This document shows positions 52,992 to 63,560 of a stretch of 64,000 nt of DNA, in pieces. Under the pieces are notes generated by a model. That model was not told where the DNA came from, did not search any database, and worked only from the letters and a program-made list of their open reading frames with translations. Each line of letters starts with the position of its first letter. The stretch's first letter is position 1. Made by a program: the position numbers and the translations under genes. The stretch is from Rhizobacter sp. SG703 (GTDB lineage Bacteria; Pseudomonadota; Gammaproteobacteria; Burkholderiales; Burkholderiaceae_C), in contig NZ_JAAZQK010000003.1 in assembly GCF_012275445.1 (NCBI RefSeq), forward strand, positions 496,001-560,000, read 5' to 3'.

Positions 52992-55475
52992 ATGCCCTTG
53001 CCCTCCGACCCGCCCGCCGCCGTCCCGCTGCGCCCCCGGCTGACCTTGCAGACCCTGACCCGCGGCGACGGCCTGCTCGGCATGCGCGCGATGAACGGCT
53101 TCGGCCCGCGCGGCCCGAAGCTCAGCGTCGCACGCATCGAGTGGACCTACGAAGCCGCCCCCGGCCTGCACTGGGAAACGCCGGCGCCGACCAGCGTGCT
53201 CGGCAAGCGGCCCGCGCCGACCGAGCTGCTGCGCGGCGCCTGGAACGAGCGCGTGGTGCTCGAACGCGATTTGGCCGCCGAGGCCGATGCGATGGACCTG
53301 CTGTGGTCCACCCAGCTGCGCCCGTTGCCGATGCAGGCGCTGCAGTGGCGCAGCGCCGAAGCGGGCGAGGGCCATCCGCAGCTGTGGACGCTGCCCGAAG
53401 AAGTGCAGTTCGGCGACTTCTGGCTCGACCAGGTGCCGCGCCTGCAAGGCCTCGGCTGGTCGGTGGTGGTGGCGCCGGGCTTCGCGCACATGAGCGCGCC
53501 GGTCGAGCGCTGGCGCCTGCTGATCGACCCGGTCACCGGCGCCGAGCAGGGGCGCGAGCTGGTCGATGCGCCGTCGCGCCACCAGCAGCCGATGGCGGCG
53601 CTCGGCCAGCCGAAGCGCGGGGGCTCGTTCATGGTGAGCCTGGGGATCGAGGTCGACGGCGAGCCGGTCGACCTGGCGCCGCTGCTGGTCGAGCTGTTCA
53701 AGCGCGAACCGCGCTGGCTCGATGCGCAGCAGGTGGCCGACATTCCCGACGACAAGATCGTGATGCTGCGCCGCGGCCAGGGCGGGCGCGGCATCGAGAC
53801 GCCGGCCGGCCCGCTGAAGGCCATCGTCAGCGCGATGCTGGACCTGCTGACCGATCCGAAGCGGCAGGAAGGCCCGATGAAGCTGTCCAGCTGGGAGGCC
53901 CAGCGCATCGAGGCGCTGCGGCTGAGCCTGATGGACACGCAGGCCGCGCGCGCCGGCGAGCACGGCCGCTGGCAGCTGCAGGGCGACGCCGGCCTGACCG
54001 AGCTGACGAAGCGCCTGCGTGCGGCCGGCACGCCGCCGCCGGTGGTCCCGCCCGCGGGGCTCGGTCTCGAACTGCGCGCGTACCAGCGGCACGGCCTGGC
54101 CTGGCTGCAGTACCTGCGCCAGCAGCACCTGGCCGGCATCCTGGCCGACGACATGGGTCTGGGCAAGACGGCCCAGGTGCTGGCCCATTTGCTGGTCGAG
54201 CAGCAGGCCGGGCGGCTCGACCTGCCGGCGCTGGTGGTGCTGCCGACCACGCTGATCGCGAACTGGCAGGCCGAGGCCGCGCGCATCGCGCCGGCGCTGC
54301 GCGTGCTGACGCTGCACGGCACCGACCGCGCGAAGCGCTTCGGCGATGCGGCCGGCCACGACCTGGTGCTGACCACCTACCCGCTGCTGTGGCGCGACAT
54401 CGGCACGCTAGCGCAACAGCCATGGCACCTGGTGGTGCTCGACGAAGCGCAGATGGTGAAGAACGCCGGCAGCCGCGCCGCCACCGCGTTGCGCCGGTTG
54501 CAGTCGCGCCACCGGCTGTGCGTGACTGGCACGCCGCTGGAGAACCACCTCGGCGAGCTGTGGGCGCATTTCGATTTCCTGATGCCGGGGTTCCTGGGCG
54601 ACACGCGCTCTTTCCAAAGGAATTGGCGCAAGCCGATCGAGACGCAGGGCGAGACCTTGCGCGCGCAGCTGCTCGCGCAGCGCGTGCGGCCGTTCATCCT
54701 GCGCCGCCGCAAGGACGAGGTCGCGACCGAGCTGCAGCCATTGACGGAGATCGTCCACCGCGTGCAGCTCGAAGGCCAGCAGCGAGCGCTGTACGAGAGC
54801 GTGCGCGTGGCCGCCGACGAGCTGGTGCGGCGGCTGCTGAAGCGCACCGGCTTCGGCGGCGCGCAGATCAGCATCCTCGATGCGCTGTTGAAGCTGCGGC
54901 AGGTGTGCTGCGACCCCTACCTGCTGAAGGGCACCGCGATGGCGCCGACGATGGAGCGCGCGAAGCTGGAGTGGCTGCGCGCGACGCTGCCCGAGCTGCT
55001 GGAGGAGGGGCGGCGCATCCTGGTGTTCTCGCAGTTCACCGAGATGCTCGGGCTGGTGGCCGACGAGCTGGGCGCGCTGAACCTGCCGCACCTGGTGCTG
55101 ACCGGCGAGACGCCGCCGGCCGAGCGTGGCGAGGTGGTGCGGCGCTTCCAGCAGCGCGAGCTGCCGCTGATGCTGCTGAGCCTGAAGGCCGGCGGCGTCG
55201 GGCTGAACCTGACGGCGGCCGACACCGTGATCCACCTCGACCCGTGGTGGAACCCGGCCGTCGAGCAGCAGGCGACCGCGCGCGCGCACCGCATCGGCCA
55301 GGACCAGCCGGTGTTCGTCTACAAGCTGGTGGTCGAGGGCAGCATCGAGGAGCGCATGCTGGCACTGCAGGACCGCAAGGAGGCGCTGGCCGAAGGCGTG
55401 CTGGGCGTCGACGGCGAGGCGAGCGTGAAGTTCAGCGAGGCGGATTTGAAGGCCTTGCTGGCGCCGCTGGCGTGA
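52992..55475 (+). CDS. SNF2/RapA-family DEAD-like ATPase
   Basis: An 827-residue Swi2/Snf2 helicase-like ATPase. The N-terminal ~360 residues are a family-specific extension (bacterial SNF2_N helper region). The motor has motif I DDMGLGKTAQV near 387, motif II DEAQ near 483, SRHRLCVTGTPLENHLGELW, and the second RecA lobe with ILVFSQFTEML, SLKAGGVGLNLTAADTVIHLDPWWNPAVEQQ and ARAHRIGQ. Such enzymes remodel protein-DNA or transcription complexes. The last 44 bases overlap the opposite-strand epimerase fusion gene. No methyltransferase or nuclease is near, so a defence role is not suggested. Confidence 0.92.
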   Translation: MPLPSDPPAAVPLRPRLTLQTLTRGDGLLGMRAMNGFGPRGPKLSVARIEWTYEAAPGLHWETPAPTSVLGKRPAPTELLRGAWNERVVLERDLAAEADAMDLLWSTQLRPLPMQALQWRSAEAGEGHPQLWTLPEEVQFGDFWLDQVPRLQGLGWSVVVAPGFAHMSAPVERWRLLIDPVTGAEQGRELVDAPSRHQQPMAALGQPKRGGSFMVSLGIEVDGEPVDLAPLLVELFKREPRWLDAQQVADIPDDKIVMLRRGQGGRGIETPAGPLKAIVSAMLDLLTDPKRQEGPMKLSSWEAQRIEALRLSLMDTQAARAGEHGRWQLQGDAGLTELTKRLRAAGTPPPVVPPAGLGLELRAYQRHGLAWLQYLRQQHLAGILADDMGLGKTAQVLAHLLVEQQAGRLDLPALVVLPTTLIANWQAEAARIAPALRVLTLHGTDRAKRFGDAAGHDLVLTTYPLLWRDIGTLAQQPWHLVVLDEAQMVKNAGSRAATALRRLQSRHRLCVTGTPLENHLGELWAHFDFLMPGFLGDTRSFQRNWRKPIETQGETLRAQLLAQRVRPFILRRRKDEVATELQPLTEIVHRVQLEGQQRALYESVRVAADELVRRLLKRTGFGGAQISILDALLKLRQVCCDPYLLKGTAMAPTMERAKLEWLRATLPELLEEGRRILVFSQFTEMLGLVADELGALNLPHLVLTGETPPAERGEVVRRFQQRELPLMLLSLKAGGVGLNLTAADTVIHLDPWWNPAVEQQATARAHRIGQDQPVFVYKLVVEGSIEERMLALQDRKEALAEGVLGVDGEASVKFSEADLKALLAPLA

Positions 55476-56976
55476 CGGGCCCGACCCCGTTCGGGCCGAG
55501 CCTGTCGAAGCCCTGGTCGCCGTGCCGCAATGCCGCCAGCGCGCCGCCCAGCGCCGCAAACCTGAACCGGTACCCCGCCGCCAGCGCCGCGCGCGGCACC
55601 GCGTTCTGCCCGTCGAGCAGCAGCGTCGACATCTCCCCCGCCAGCGCGCGTATCGGCGCGGCCGGCATCCACAGCCGCACGCGGCGCCCGAACGACGCCG
55701 CCATCGCCGCGGCAAACTTCGCTTGCGACAGCACCTCGGGCGCGACCGCATTCACCGCGCCGTCGACGTCGTCCCGCTCCATCGCGAACCGGATCAGCCC
55801 GACGGCATCGTCCAGGTGGATCCACGGCGCCGCCTGCCGCCCGCTGCCGAGCACTGCCCCCAGCCCGAGCCGCGCGGCCAGCGCCAGCATCGGGTAGGCG
55901 CCATCGCCGCGCCCCAGCACCACGCCGAAACGCATCCGCACGACCCGCACGCCCAGCGCTTCGGCACGCCGTGCCTCGTGCTCGACCGCGGCGCACAGGT
56001 CGGACTGGAACTCGCCGGGGCGGGCCGGGCCGGCCTCGTCGAGGGGCGCGAACGCGCCCTCGGGCGAGGCCCCGTAGAAGCCGACGGCCGACGCACTCAC
56101 CATCACGCGCGGCGCCTGCTGCAAGCGGCGCATCAGCCCGAGCAGCCCGGCCGTCACACCGACCCGGCTGGCCAGCAGCTCGCGCCGCCGTGCGGCCGTC
56201 CACGGCAGGCCGAGGACGCGCGCGCCGGCCAGGTGGACGACCGCGTCGATGCGCGTCTCCGACGGGATCGCGTCCAGGCTGTCGACCACCCACACGCCCG
56301 GCCCGAAGCCGGCACGCGCCTGCCGCAGGTCGCGCGACAACGCGATCACGCGGCGGCCGTGGCGCCGCAACGAGGCCACCAGCGCGCTGCCAACGAAACC
56401 GGTCGCGCCGGTGACGAGCACCGCCGGCTCGATGCGGTGCGACGGCTGCGGCGTGACGGCGGGCGCCGGCTGCACCCGGCCGAGCCGCCGCACCGCCAGC
56501 GCATTGCGCACGCTCCACGCCAGCACGCCGATGCCGTACAGCGTGAACAGCCACGAGACCCACGACCACGCGCTGTGCGGTGCGACCACCAGCGCGCCCG
56601 GCTGCTGCGACCAGCCCCACAGCACCGGCGCGATCAGCGCGACGAAGGCGCCATAGCTGATCGTCAGCAGCGTGTGCAGCAGGCGCTCGAATGGCGGCAG
56701 CGCCCGCGTGCGGTCTTCTTCCAGGAAGTCGGCGAGCGTGATCGCCACCTCGGTCGCCAGCAGCCCGGCCAGCACCACGGCGAACCCGCCGCGCCATTCG
56801 AACCAGCCCAGCCCGATGAAGACGATGCCGTAGATCGCCTCGCGCGCCGCATGCAGCGCGAGCTCGCGGCGCGCCGACGCGCGCTGCGGCAGCCGCGCCT
56901 GCAGTTCGTGGTGCCACAGGTTGTCGAACGCGCCCATCACGGCCTGGATGGACAGCAGCAGAAAAATCGTGGTCAT
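55432..56976 (-). CDS. TIGR01777-family epimerase fused to a membrane domain
   Basis: A 514-residue protein. The N-terminal ~165 residues hold about four membrane helices (MTTIFLLLSIQAVMGAFDN, FVALIAPVLWGW). The C-terminal ~320 residues are an NAD(P)-dependent short-chain epimerase of the YfcH/TIGR01777 type, with Rossmann motif VTGATGFVGSAL, VVHLAGARV and VMVSASAVGFYG. YfcH relatives have no confirmed substrate. It starts 11 bases after the DUF4166 stop, so they form an operon. The C-terminal ~35 residues run past the usual end and overlap the helicase gene by 44 bases on the other strand. Confidence 0.88.
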   Translation of the reverse strand: MTTIFLLLSIQAVMGAFDNLWHHELQARLPQRASARRELALHAAREAIYGIVFIGLGWFEWRGGFAVVLAGLLATEVAITLADFLEEDRTRALPPFERLLHTLLTISYGAFVALIAPVLWGWSQQPGALVVAPHSAWSWVSWLFTLYGIGVLAWSVRNALAVRRLGRVQPAPAVTPQPSHRIEPAVLVTGATGFVGSALVASLRRHGRRVIALSRDLRQARAGFGPGVWVVDSLDAIPSETRIDAVVHLAGARVLGLPWTAARRRELLASRVGVTAGLLGLMRRLQQAPRVMVSASAVGFYGASPEGAFAPLDEAGPARPGEFQSDLCAAVEHEARRAEALGVRVVRMRFGVVLGRGDGAYPMLALAARLGLGAVLGSGRQAAPWIHLDDAVGLIRFAMERDDVDGAVNAVAPEVLSQAKFAAAMAASFGRRVRLWMPAAPIRALAGEMSTLLLDGQNAVPRAALAAGYRFRFAALGGALAALRHGDQGFDRLGPNGVGPVTPAAPARPSNPPR

Positions 56977-56987
56977 CGCGGGTCCTC

Positions 56988-57668
56988 TCAAACGTCGCTG
57001 CAGGGATCGGCGAACACGCCGGACTGGTGGAAGGTCTCGCCCCACAGCGGATGCACCATCGACAGCGTGAAGCGGAAGAAGCCGTGGCCGAGGTCGGTGT
57101 GCACGACGCGGCAGGTGCCCGGCGTCAGCAGCGCCGGCACCGGCACGCGCAGCCGGCCCCACACCAGCGAGAAGGCACGGCTGCGGAAGACCAGCGAGCC
57201 GCGTTCCTCGAAGACATCGAGCGCCATGCTCAGGCCGCCGTCGGTGCGCTCGATCAGGCGGCCGTCCGGGCCGAGCTCCTTCGTCGAGCGCACGGTGCGC
57301 ACATGGCGCGCGCCGAGCATCGCGCTGCGGTGGAAGCCGCGTTCCCACACGACGCCGCCGCGGCCGTCGGCGCCGACGCGCACGGTGGTCGTCACGCCGC
57401 TCGCCCGGATGCGTGTCAGCGGGCCGCCGAACAGGCGGGCCAGCCGTGCATACAGCCCGCCGATGCGCGAGCAGCCCAGTTCCATGTGCCCGATGTAGGT
57501 GGTGTCGGCATGGGCGCGGCCGAAGCGGCGCTGCACCGCGGCCGGCAAGCGGCTCCAGCCGTCGGCGCCGACCAGTGCGGCCAGGTCGAGCGGTGCAGGG
57601 GCGGAGGTCGAGGCCTCGGACGAGGCGCGATGCAGGCGGGTGGCAAGCAGCGAGGGCAGGGCAAGCAT
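56988..57668 (-). CDS. DUF4166 domain protein
   Basis: A 226-residue protein with start MLALPSLLATRLHRASS. The DUF4166 domain (about 45-220) contains WSRLPAAVQRRFGRAHADT, YIGHMELGCSRIGG, GVTTTVRVGADGRGG and the C-terminal WGETFHQSGVFADP. DUF4166 is often fused or adjacent to NAD-dependent epimerases or saccharopine-dehydrogenase-like proteins, as here. A longer frame from 57809 has no ribosome site and an unlikely N-terminus. First gene of the two-gene operon with the epimerase fusion. Function unknown. Confidence 0.85.
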   Translation of the reverse strand: MLALPSLLATRLHRASSEASTSAPAPLDLAALVGADGWSRLPAAVQRRFGRAHADTTYIGHMELGCSRIGGLYARLARLFGGPLTRIRASGVTTTVRVGADGRGGVVWERGFHRSAMLGARHVRTVRSTKELGPDGRLIERTDGGLSMALDVFEERGSLVFRSRAFSLVWGRLRVPVPALLTPGTCRVVHTDLGHGFFRFTLSMVHPLWGETFHQSGVFADPCSDV

Positions 57669-57804
57669 GGTGGCAATCGAAGGTGGCTGACACACCTCTA
57701 TCGCGAGAAGCGGACCACCCCGGTTGCCGAACGCAAGCCATTGATTCGATTGGGTTTTGTGTTTCGGCCTGCATACTTCGTATACAGTGCGCGGACCCCC
57801 GGTC

Positions 57805-57819
57805 GTCAACCTGGTTGAC
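57805..57819. promoter_or_regulatory. Short perfect inverted repeat before the sensor kinase gene
   Basis: GTCAACC T GGTTGAC: 7-bp arms with a one-base centre, ending 13 bases before ATG 57833. It is a candidate operator in the 164-base gap shared with the DUF4166 gene. TATACA at 57781-57786 could be a -10 element for the kinase, but no convincing -35 is seen. Confidence 0.4.
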
Positions 57820-57832
57820 AGGTCCCACCCGC

Positions 57833-59661
57833 ATGCTGATCCACGCCACCCTGGCCTTTGCGTTGTTCGAAACCCTGGCGCTGGCCGGCGTGCTGCTGTG
57901 GTGGGCCGACCGGGTCGCGGGGGCGCGGCTGCTGGCCGCCTTCCTGACCGGCATCGCGGTCTGGATCACCGGCAACGAGCTGCCGAACTGGTTCGGCCCC
58001 GGCGTCGAACGGCTGACGATGGCCTTGCTCGCGACCGCGCCGCTGACCTCGTCGTTCTTCTTCCACTTCTGCCTGGTGTTCTGCCGCGTCGAGGTCGGCC
58101 GGGCCGGCGTCGCGGCGGCGTATGCGCTGGGCGCCATCGCGACCATCGCGGCCGAGATCCTGGTGCCGGGCCACCTGGTCGCGCACCGCGACATCGGCTG
58201 GATCGCGATCGCCGACCTCAGCGGCTGGATCGCCAGCATGGCCTGGGTGATCCTCGGCATCGGCGGCGTCTCGGTGCTGCTGCATTCGCTGATGCGCGCG
58301 CGCCGCCCCGGCGTCGGTCTGCAATTCGACCAGTCCTTCAACCAGATCGCCGCCGTCACCGCATCGTGCCTGTGGGGCATGCTGTGCCTCACCGGCTACG
58401 GCATCGCGGTGCTCGACTGGCCGGTCTACCCGTTCCCGCTGCTTGGGCTGCCGTTCTATCCGCTGATCCTCGTCTACGGCATCCTGCGCTACGGCGTGTT
58501 CGTCGCGAACGCCTGGGCGCGCCGAGCGCTGGTGTGGGCGCTGCTGCTGGCGCTCGGCGCGGCGATCGTCGCGCTGACGCCGTTGCTGCCGATCGAGTCG
58601 CGCTGGATCGGCGGGCTCGCGGTCGCGGCCAGCTGCCTTGCGCTGAACGGGCCGGTGCGGCGCTTTGCCGAGCGGCTGGTGTACCCCGGCGGCGAGGTGT
58701 CGGTGGACGACCTGGGCGCCTGGCGGCGCGCGCTGCAGGCCCCCGAGACGCCGCAGGCGCTGGCCGAGCGCGCCGCGGCGCTGCTGAGCCAGCGCATCGG
58801 CACGCGGGTGGAGGTGCATGTCGGTGAAGCCCCGGCGCTGCCGGCGCAGGCGCCGTCGCTGGTGTGCCTTCGGGGCGAGGCCGGCGCCGGCTGGACCACC
58901 ACGCTGCACGGCTGGGAGGCCGCGCCGCCCGGCCCGCGCCAGGTGGCCGAGCTGTTCGGCAGCGTCGTCGCCGATGCGGCGGCCCGTGTCGAACAGGCGC
59001 GCCAGATCGCCGAGCGCGAGCGCGAGCGCCAGTTGCAGGCGCGGCTCGCCGAGCTGGGCTCGCTGGCGGCCACCGTCGCGCACGACATCCGCAACCCGTT
59101 GAACATCATCTCGATGGCGGTGGCGCTGGCACCGGCCGAGACCCGGCGCGAGGTGGCCGACCAGGTCGCGCGCATCTCGCACCTGACGCGCGACCTGCTC
59201 GACTACGCGAAGCCCTGGAAGTTGAGCACGGCGCCGATCGACCTGGCAGCCCACGTGCGCACCGCGGCGCGTCGCCTGCCGGCGCTGAGCCTCGGCCCGG
59301 GGCTCGACGGCGAGCTGATCGTCGAGGCCGATGCGCGGCGCGTCGACCAGGCGCTGACCAACCTGGTCGAGAACGCCCGCACCGCGGCCGCCGATGCGCA
59401 GCAGGAGGGCGCCGGGGTCCACATCGACGCCGAGGCCACCGGCGATGCGCTGCTGCTGCACGTCTGCGACAACGGCCCGGGCGTGCCGGCCGAGGTGCGC
59501 GAGCGGTTGTTCGAGCCGTTCGCGTCGCGCAGCCCCGGCGGCACCGGGCTCGGCCTCGCGATCGTCGCGCGCGTGATGAGCGCGCACGGCGGCAGCGTCG
59601 CGCTGACCGAGCGGGCGCCATGGCGCACCTGCTTCACGCTGAGTTTTCCCAGGACGACGAC

Positions 59662-59665
<4 letters not shown>
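57833..59665 (+). CDS. Membrane sensor histidine kinase
   Basis: A 610-residue kinase. The first ~285 residues hold about eight membrane helices (LAFALFETLALAGVLLWW, FFFHFCLVF, LLGLPFYPLILVYGILRYGVFV). A GAF-like linker region follows. The HisKA H-box is ATVAHDIRNPLNIISM and the HATPase domain has NLVENARTAAAD, DNGPGVP and GGTGLGLAIV. Its TGA overlaps the ATG of the response regulator, so the two form a coupled two-component system. A longer frame starting further upstream has no membrane or ribosome-site support. Stimulus unknown. Confidence 0.92.
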
Positions 59666-61065
<1,400 letters not shown>

Positions 61066-61299
61066 GCAACGCGCCGAGCGCGGTGGCGACGACCCATGCC
61101 ACGAAGAAACCCAGCGTGGCATGCGTGGCGAAGGCCGGGCAGACAGCGGAGAAGAACCAACTGGCGCGGACAGAGAAATCGTCTTCGCCGCCCGGGGCGG
61201 AAAAGTGTGGCGCCAGCTGCGTGGCGTCGGACAGCCTGACGACCAGCAGGCAGAGGGCAAGACCCGCCAGGCCGGAAGCGAAGGAGGCCAGCATCTTCT

Positions 61300-61815
61300 T
61301 CATGCAACCGCCCAGAACAAGGTCCGCGGTGCCAGCCGGTAGTCTGACCAGTGACCCTCCCACGACACCCCGAAGTGAACACGCAGCCAGCTGGAATATT
61401 CAGTCATGCGGGAGCCGTTCCAAAGGTCGATGTGGTCGCTGGTCCGGGCCGTGCCGGACTCGCCGGGGCGCCGCCAGCAGTTGGCCAGGAAGATGATGCC
61501 GCTGCGACCGGAGATCTTCTCGAACACCTCGGCACCGGTGGATGACTCGCAGGTGGAGCAGCCGGCGAAACATGAAGGACCGAGCCAATTTGCCAGCTCC
61601 TGGGCCCCAGCCACCAATCCACCTTGCTTTGGACCGAACGGGCAACGTTTGCCGCGAAACGATGCGAACGACACGCCCGACAGCTCAAGTGCGCGGCCGA
61701 CCCGCATCGCGCACTGGTTGTCGAAGCCTGCAGGCAGGTTGCCGGTACTCGGATCCACGCAAGGATTGAACCGAGGGTAGTTGCGCCAGAGCGTCTCGAA
61801 TTTCAGCTGGGTCAT
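61300..61815 (-). CDS. tae4: Type VI secretion amidase effector, Tae4 family
   Basis: A 171-residue peptidoglycan amidase. The family start TQLKFETLWRNYP, the catalytic Cys35 in NQCAMRVGRAL, GLVAGAQELANWL, the strand GRSGIIFLANCW and the catalytic His128 in DHIDLWNG are all present. Tae4 cleaves the gamma-D-Glu-meso-DAP bond in rival cells after type VI delivery. There is no signal peptide, as expected for an effector. AGGGAGA lies upstream of ATG 61815. No type VI apparatus genes are in the window, so it is an orphan effector locus. The next gene is a two-helix membrane protein in place of a typical Tai4. Confidence 0.9.
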   Translation of the reverse strand: MTQLKFETLWRNYPRFNPCVDPSTGNLPAGFDNQCAMRVGRALELSGVSFASFRGKRCPFGPKQGGLVAGAQELANWLGPSCFAGCSTCESSTGAEVFEKISGRSGIIFLANCWRRPGESGTARTSDHIDLWNGSRMTEYSSWLRVHFGVSWEGHWSDYRLAPRTLFWAVA

Positions 61816-62054
61816 TCGCGTCTCCCTGTGATGAGGCCGGCGACTCTAGAACCTGAAACCGTTCGCGCGCTGTGGCGCGCGCATGAGAACGACTTCAGAG
61901 CAGCGCCACCCAGCGCGCACGCCCTTGGTGCGTGTATCTCTTTCGAGAAATCGTTGCCACTGTCATCTTCGGGTGCTGCAATCAGCGGCCGGTGTCCGCC
62001 ATCCCGTTCGGTGATCCACGGCGCCGGCACTCTACCCACAGGAAGGACAACACG

Positions 62055-62897
62055 ATGACTTCGCATACCAAAGGCAGCAGCACCATCACCACGAAGGACG
62101 GCGTCCAGATCTTCTACAAGGACTGGGGTACCGGCCAGCCGATCGTCTTCTCGCACGGCTGGCCGCTGAGCTCCGACGACTGGGACACGCAGATGCTGTA
62201 CTTCCTCTCGAAGGGCTACCGCGTGATCGCGCACGACCGCCGGGGCCACGGCCGCTCGACCCAGACCTGGGAGGGCAACGACATGGACCACTATGCCGAC
62301 GACCTGGCCGCGCTGACCGACGCGCTGGACCTGCGCCACGCGATCCACGTCGGCCACTCCACCGGCGGCGGCGAGGTGGCGCGCTACCTGGGCCGCCACG
62401 GCAGCAAGCGCGTCGCCAAGGCGGTGCTGATCGGCGCGGTGCCGCCGGTGATGCTGAAGAGCGCGAGCAACCCGCAAGGCCTGCCGATGGAGGTGTTCGA
62501 CGGCATCCGCGCCGGCGTGGCCGGCAACCGGGCCGAGTTCTACCGCGACATCACGCTGCCGTTCTACGGCTACAACCGGCCGGATGCGAAGGTCTCCGAA
62601 GGCATTCGCCAGCACTGGTGGCTGCAGGGCATGGCCGGCGGCATCAAGGCCCACCACGACTGCGTGAAGGCCTTCTCCGAGACCGACTTCACCGACGACC
62701 TGAAGAAGATCGACGTGCCGACGCTCGTGATGCACGGCGACGACGACCAGATCGTGCCGATCGCCGATTCGGCGCTGCTCGCGATCAAGTTGCTGAAGAA
62801 GGGCACGCTGAAGGTCTACCCGGGGCTGCCGCACGGCATGTGCACGACGCATGCCGACGTGATCAACCCGGACCTGCTGGCGTTCTTCAAGGACTGA
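62055..62897 (+). CDS. Alpha/beta hydrolase (non-haem chloroperoxidase-like)
   Basis: A 280-residue hydrolase. The oxyanion region [14 protein letters not shown] is near 31-44, the nucleophile Ser102 in [12 protein letters not shown], the acid Asp near 228 ([10 protein letters not shown]) and the His in [12 protein letters not shown]. It matches cofactor-free haloperoxidases/esterases, which act as perhydrolases or esterases in the cytoplasm. AGGAAGGA lies upstream of ATG 62055. The 239-base gap before it, shared with the Tae4 gene, shows no further gene. Confidence 0.92.
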   Translation: MTSHTKGSSTITTKDGVQIFYKDWGTGQPIVFSHGWPLSSDDWDTQMLYFLSKGYRVIAHDRRGHGRSTQTWEGNDMDHYADDLAALTDALDLRHAIHVGHSTGGGEVARYLGRHGSKRVAKAVLIGAVPPVMLKSASNPQGLPMEVFDGIRAGVAGNRAEFYRDITLPFYGYNRPDAKVSEGIRQHWWLQGMAGGIKAHHDCVKAFSETDFTDDLKKIDVPTLVMHGDDDQIVPIADSALLAIKLLKKGTLKVYPGLPHGMCTTHADVINPDLLAFFKD

Positions 62898-62994
62898 CGG
62901 GCCTTTGCGCCGGGCGCACAGCGCCTTTGCGCTGGCGATGTTGCCAGCCGGCGGGCCCGCACCAAGAATCAGGCCCGCCGACCTCACCACGCGC

Positions 62995-63522
62995 ATGACC
63001 CGTCTTGCAACCCTCTCCTCTGGCCGCCAGCCTTGGCGCAAGGCCTTGCTGTGCGTCGCGGTGCTCGTCGCCCTTCATTCATCCCGAACGAGCGCCTTCA
63101 TGACACCGGACTGCTGCAATTCCCCTTCTGCCGACGAGCGGCAGCGCATCGACGCCGTGCTCGAGACCTACACCAGCAGCGTCTCGGACGGGGACGCACA
63201 ACGCTTCGAATCGCAATTGCTGGACTTGAAGATCCCGTTCGCCGGGGTCTGGAACGACCTGGCCGCGCCGGCGAACCTGGGCACGGTGCAGGACTATGCC
63301 GGCTTCAGGAAGTCCATCTTCGAGAGCGGCAAGCGGTTCAAGCAGCGCTTCAGCAACATCCGGATCGAGCAGGTCGGCAGCGTGGCGCAGGTCTCGCTCG
63401 ACTACGAGACGGCGTTGAAGGATGCTGCCTACGACGGGAAGGGCTGGAAGGTCATGCACCTGCTGAAGGTCGATGGCCGCTGGAAGATCGCGAGCGAGTT
63501 CTTCACCCGCCATCCGCGCTGA
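62995..63522 (+). CDS. NTF2-like (SnoaL/lumazine-binding type) protein with N-terminal signal
   Basis: A 175-residue protein. The N-terminus (RKALLCVAVLVALHSSRTSAF) is a signal or anchor. The rest is a cone-shaped NTF2-like domain: RIDAVLETYTSSVSDGDAQRFESQL, RIEQVGSVAQVSLDYETAL and HLLKVDGRWKIASEFFTRH. Close relatives are annotated as nuclear transport factor 2 or putative lumazine-binding proteins, without known activity. It follows the hydrolase by about 100 bases; co-transcription is possible. ATG 62995 fits the signal better than the earlier in-frame starts. Confidence 0.8.
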   Translation: MTRLATLSSGRQPWRKALLCVAVLVALHSSRTSAFMTPDCCNSPSADERQRIDAVLETYTSSVSDGDAQRFESQLLDLKIPFAGVWNDLAAPANLGTVQDYAGFRKSIFESGKRFKQRFSNIRIEQVGSVAQVSLDYETALKDAAYDGKGWKVMHLLKVDGRWKIASEFFTRHPR

Positions 63523-63560
63523 AGCCGCTTGTGCTGCATCGGGCGGAGAATGCCCTGACG

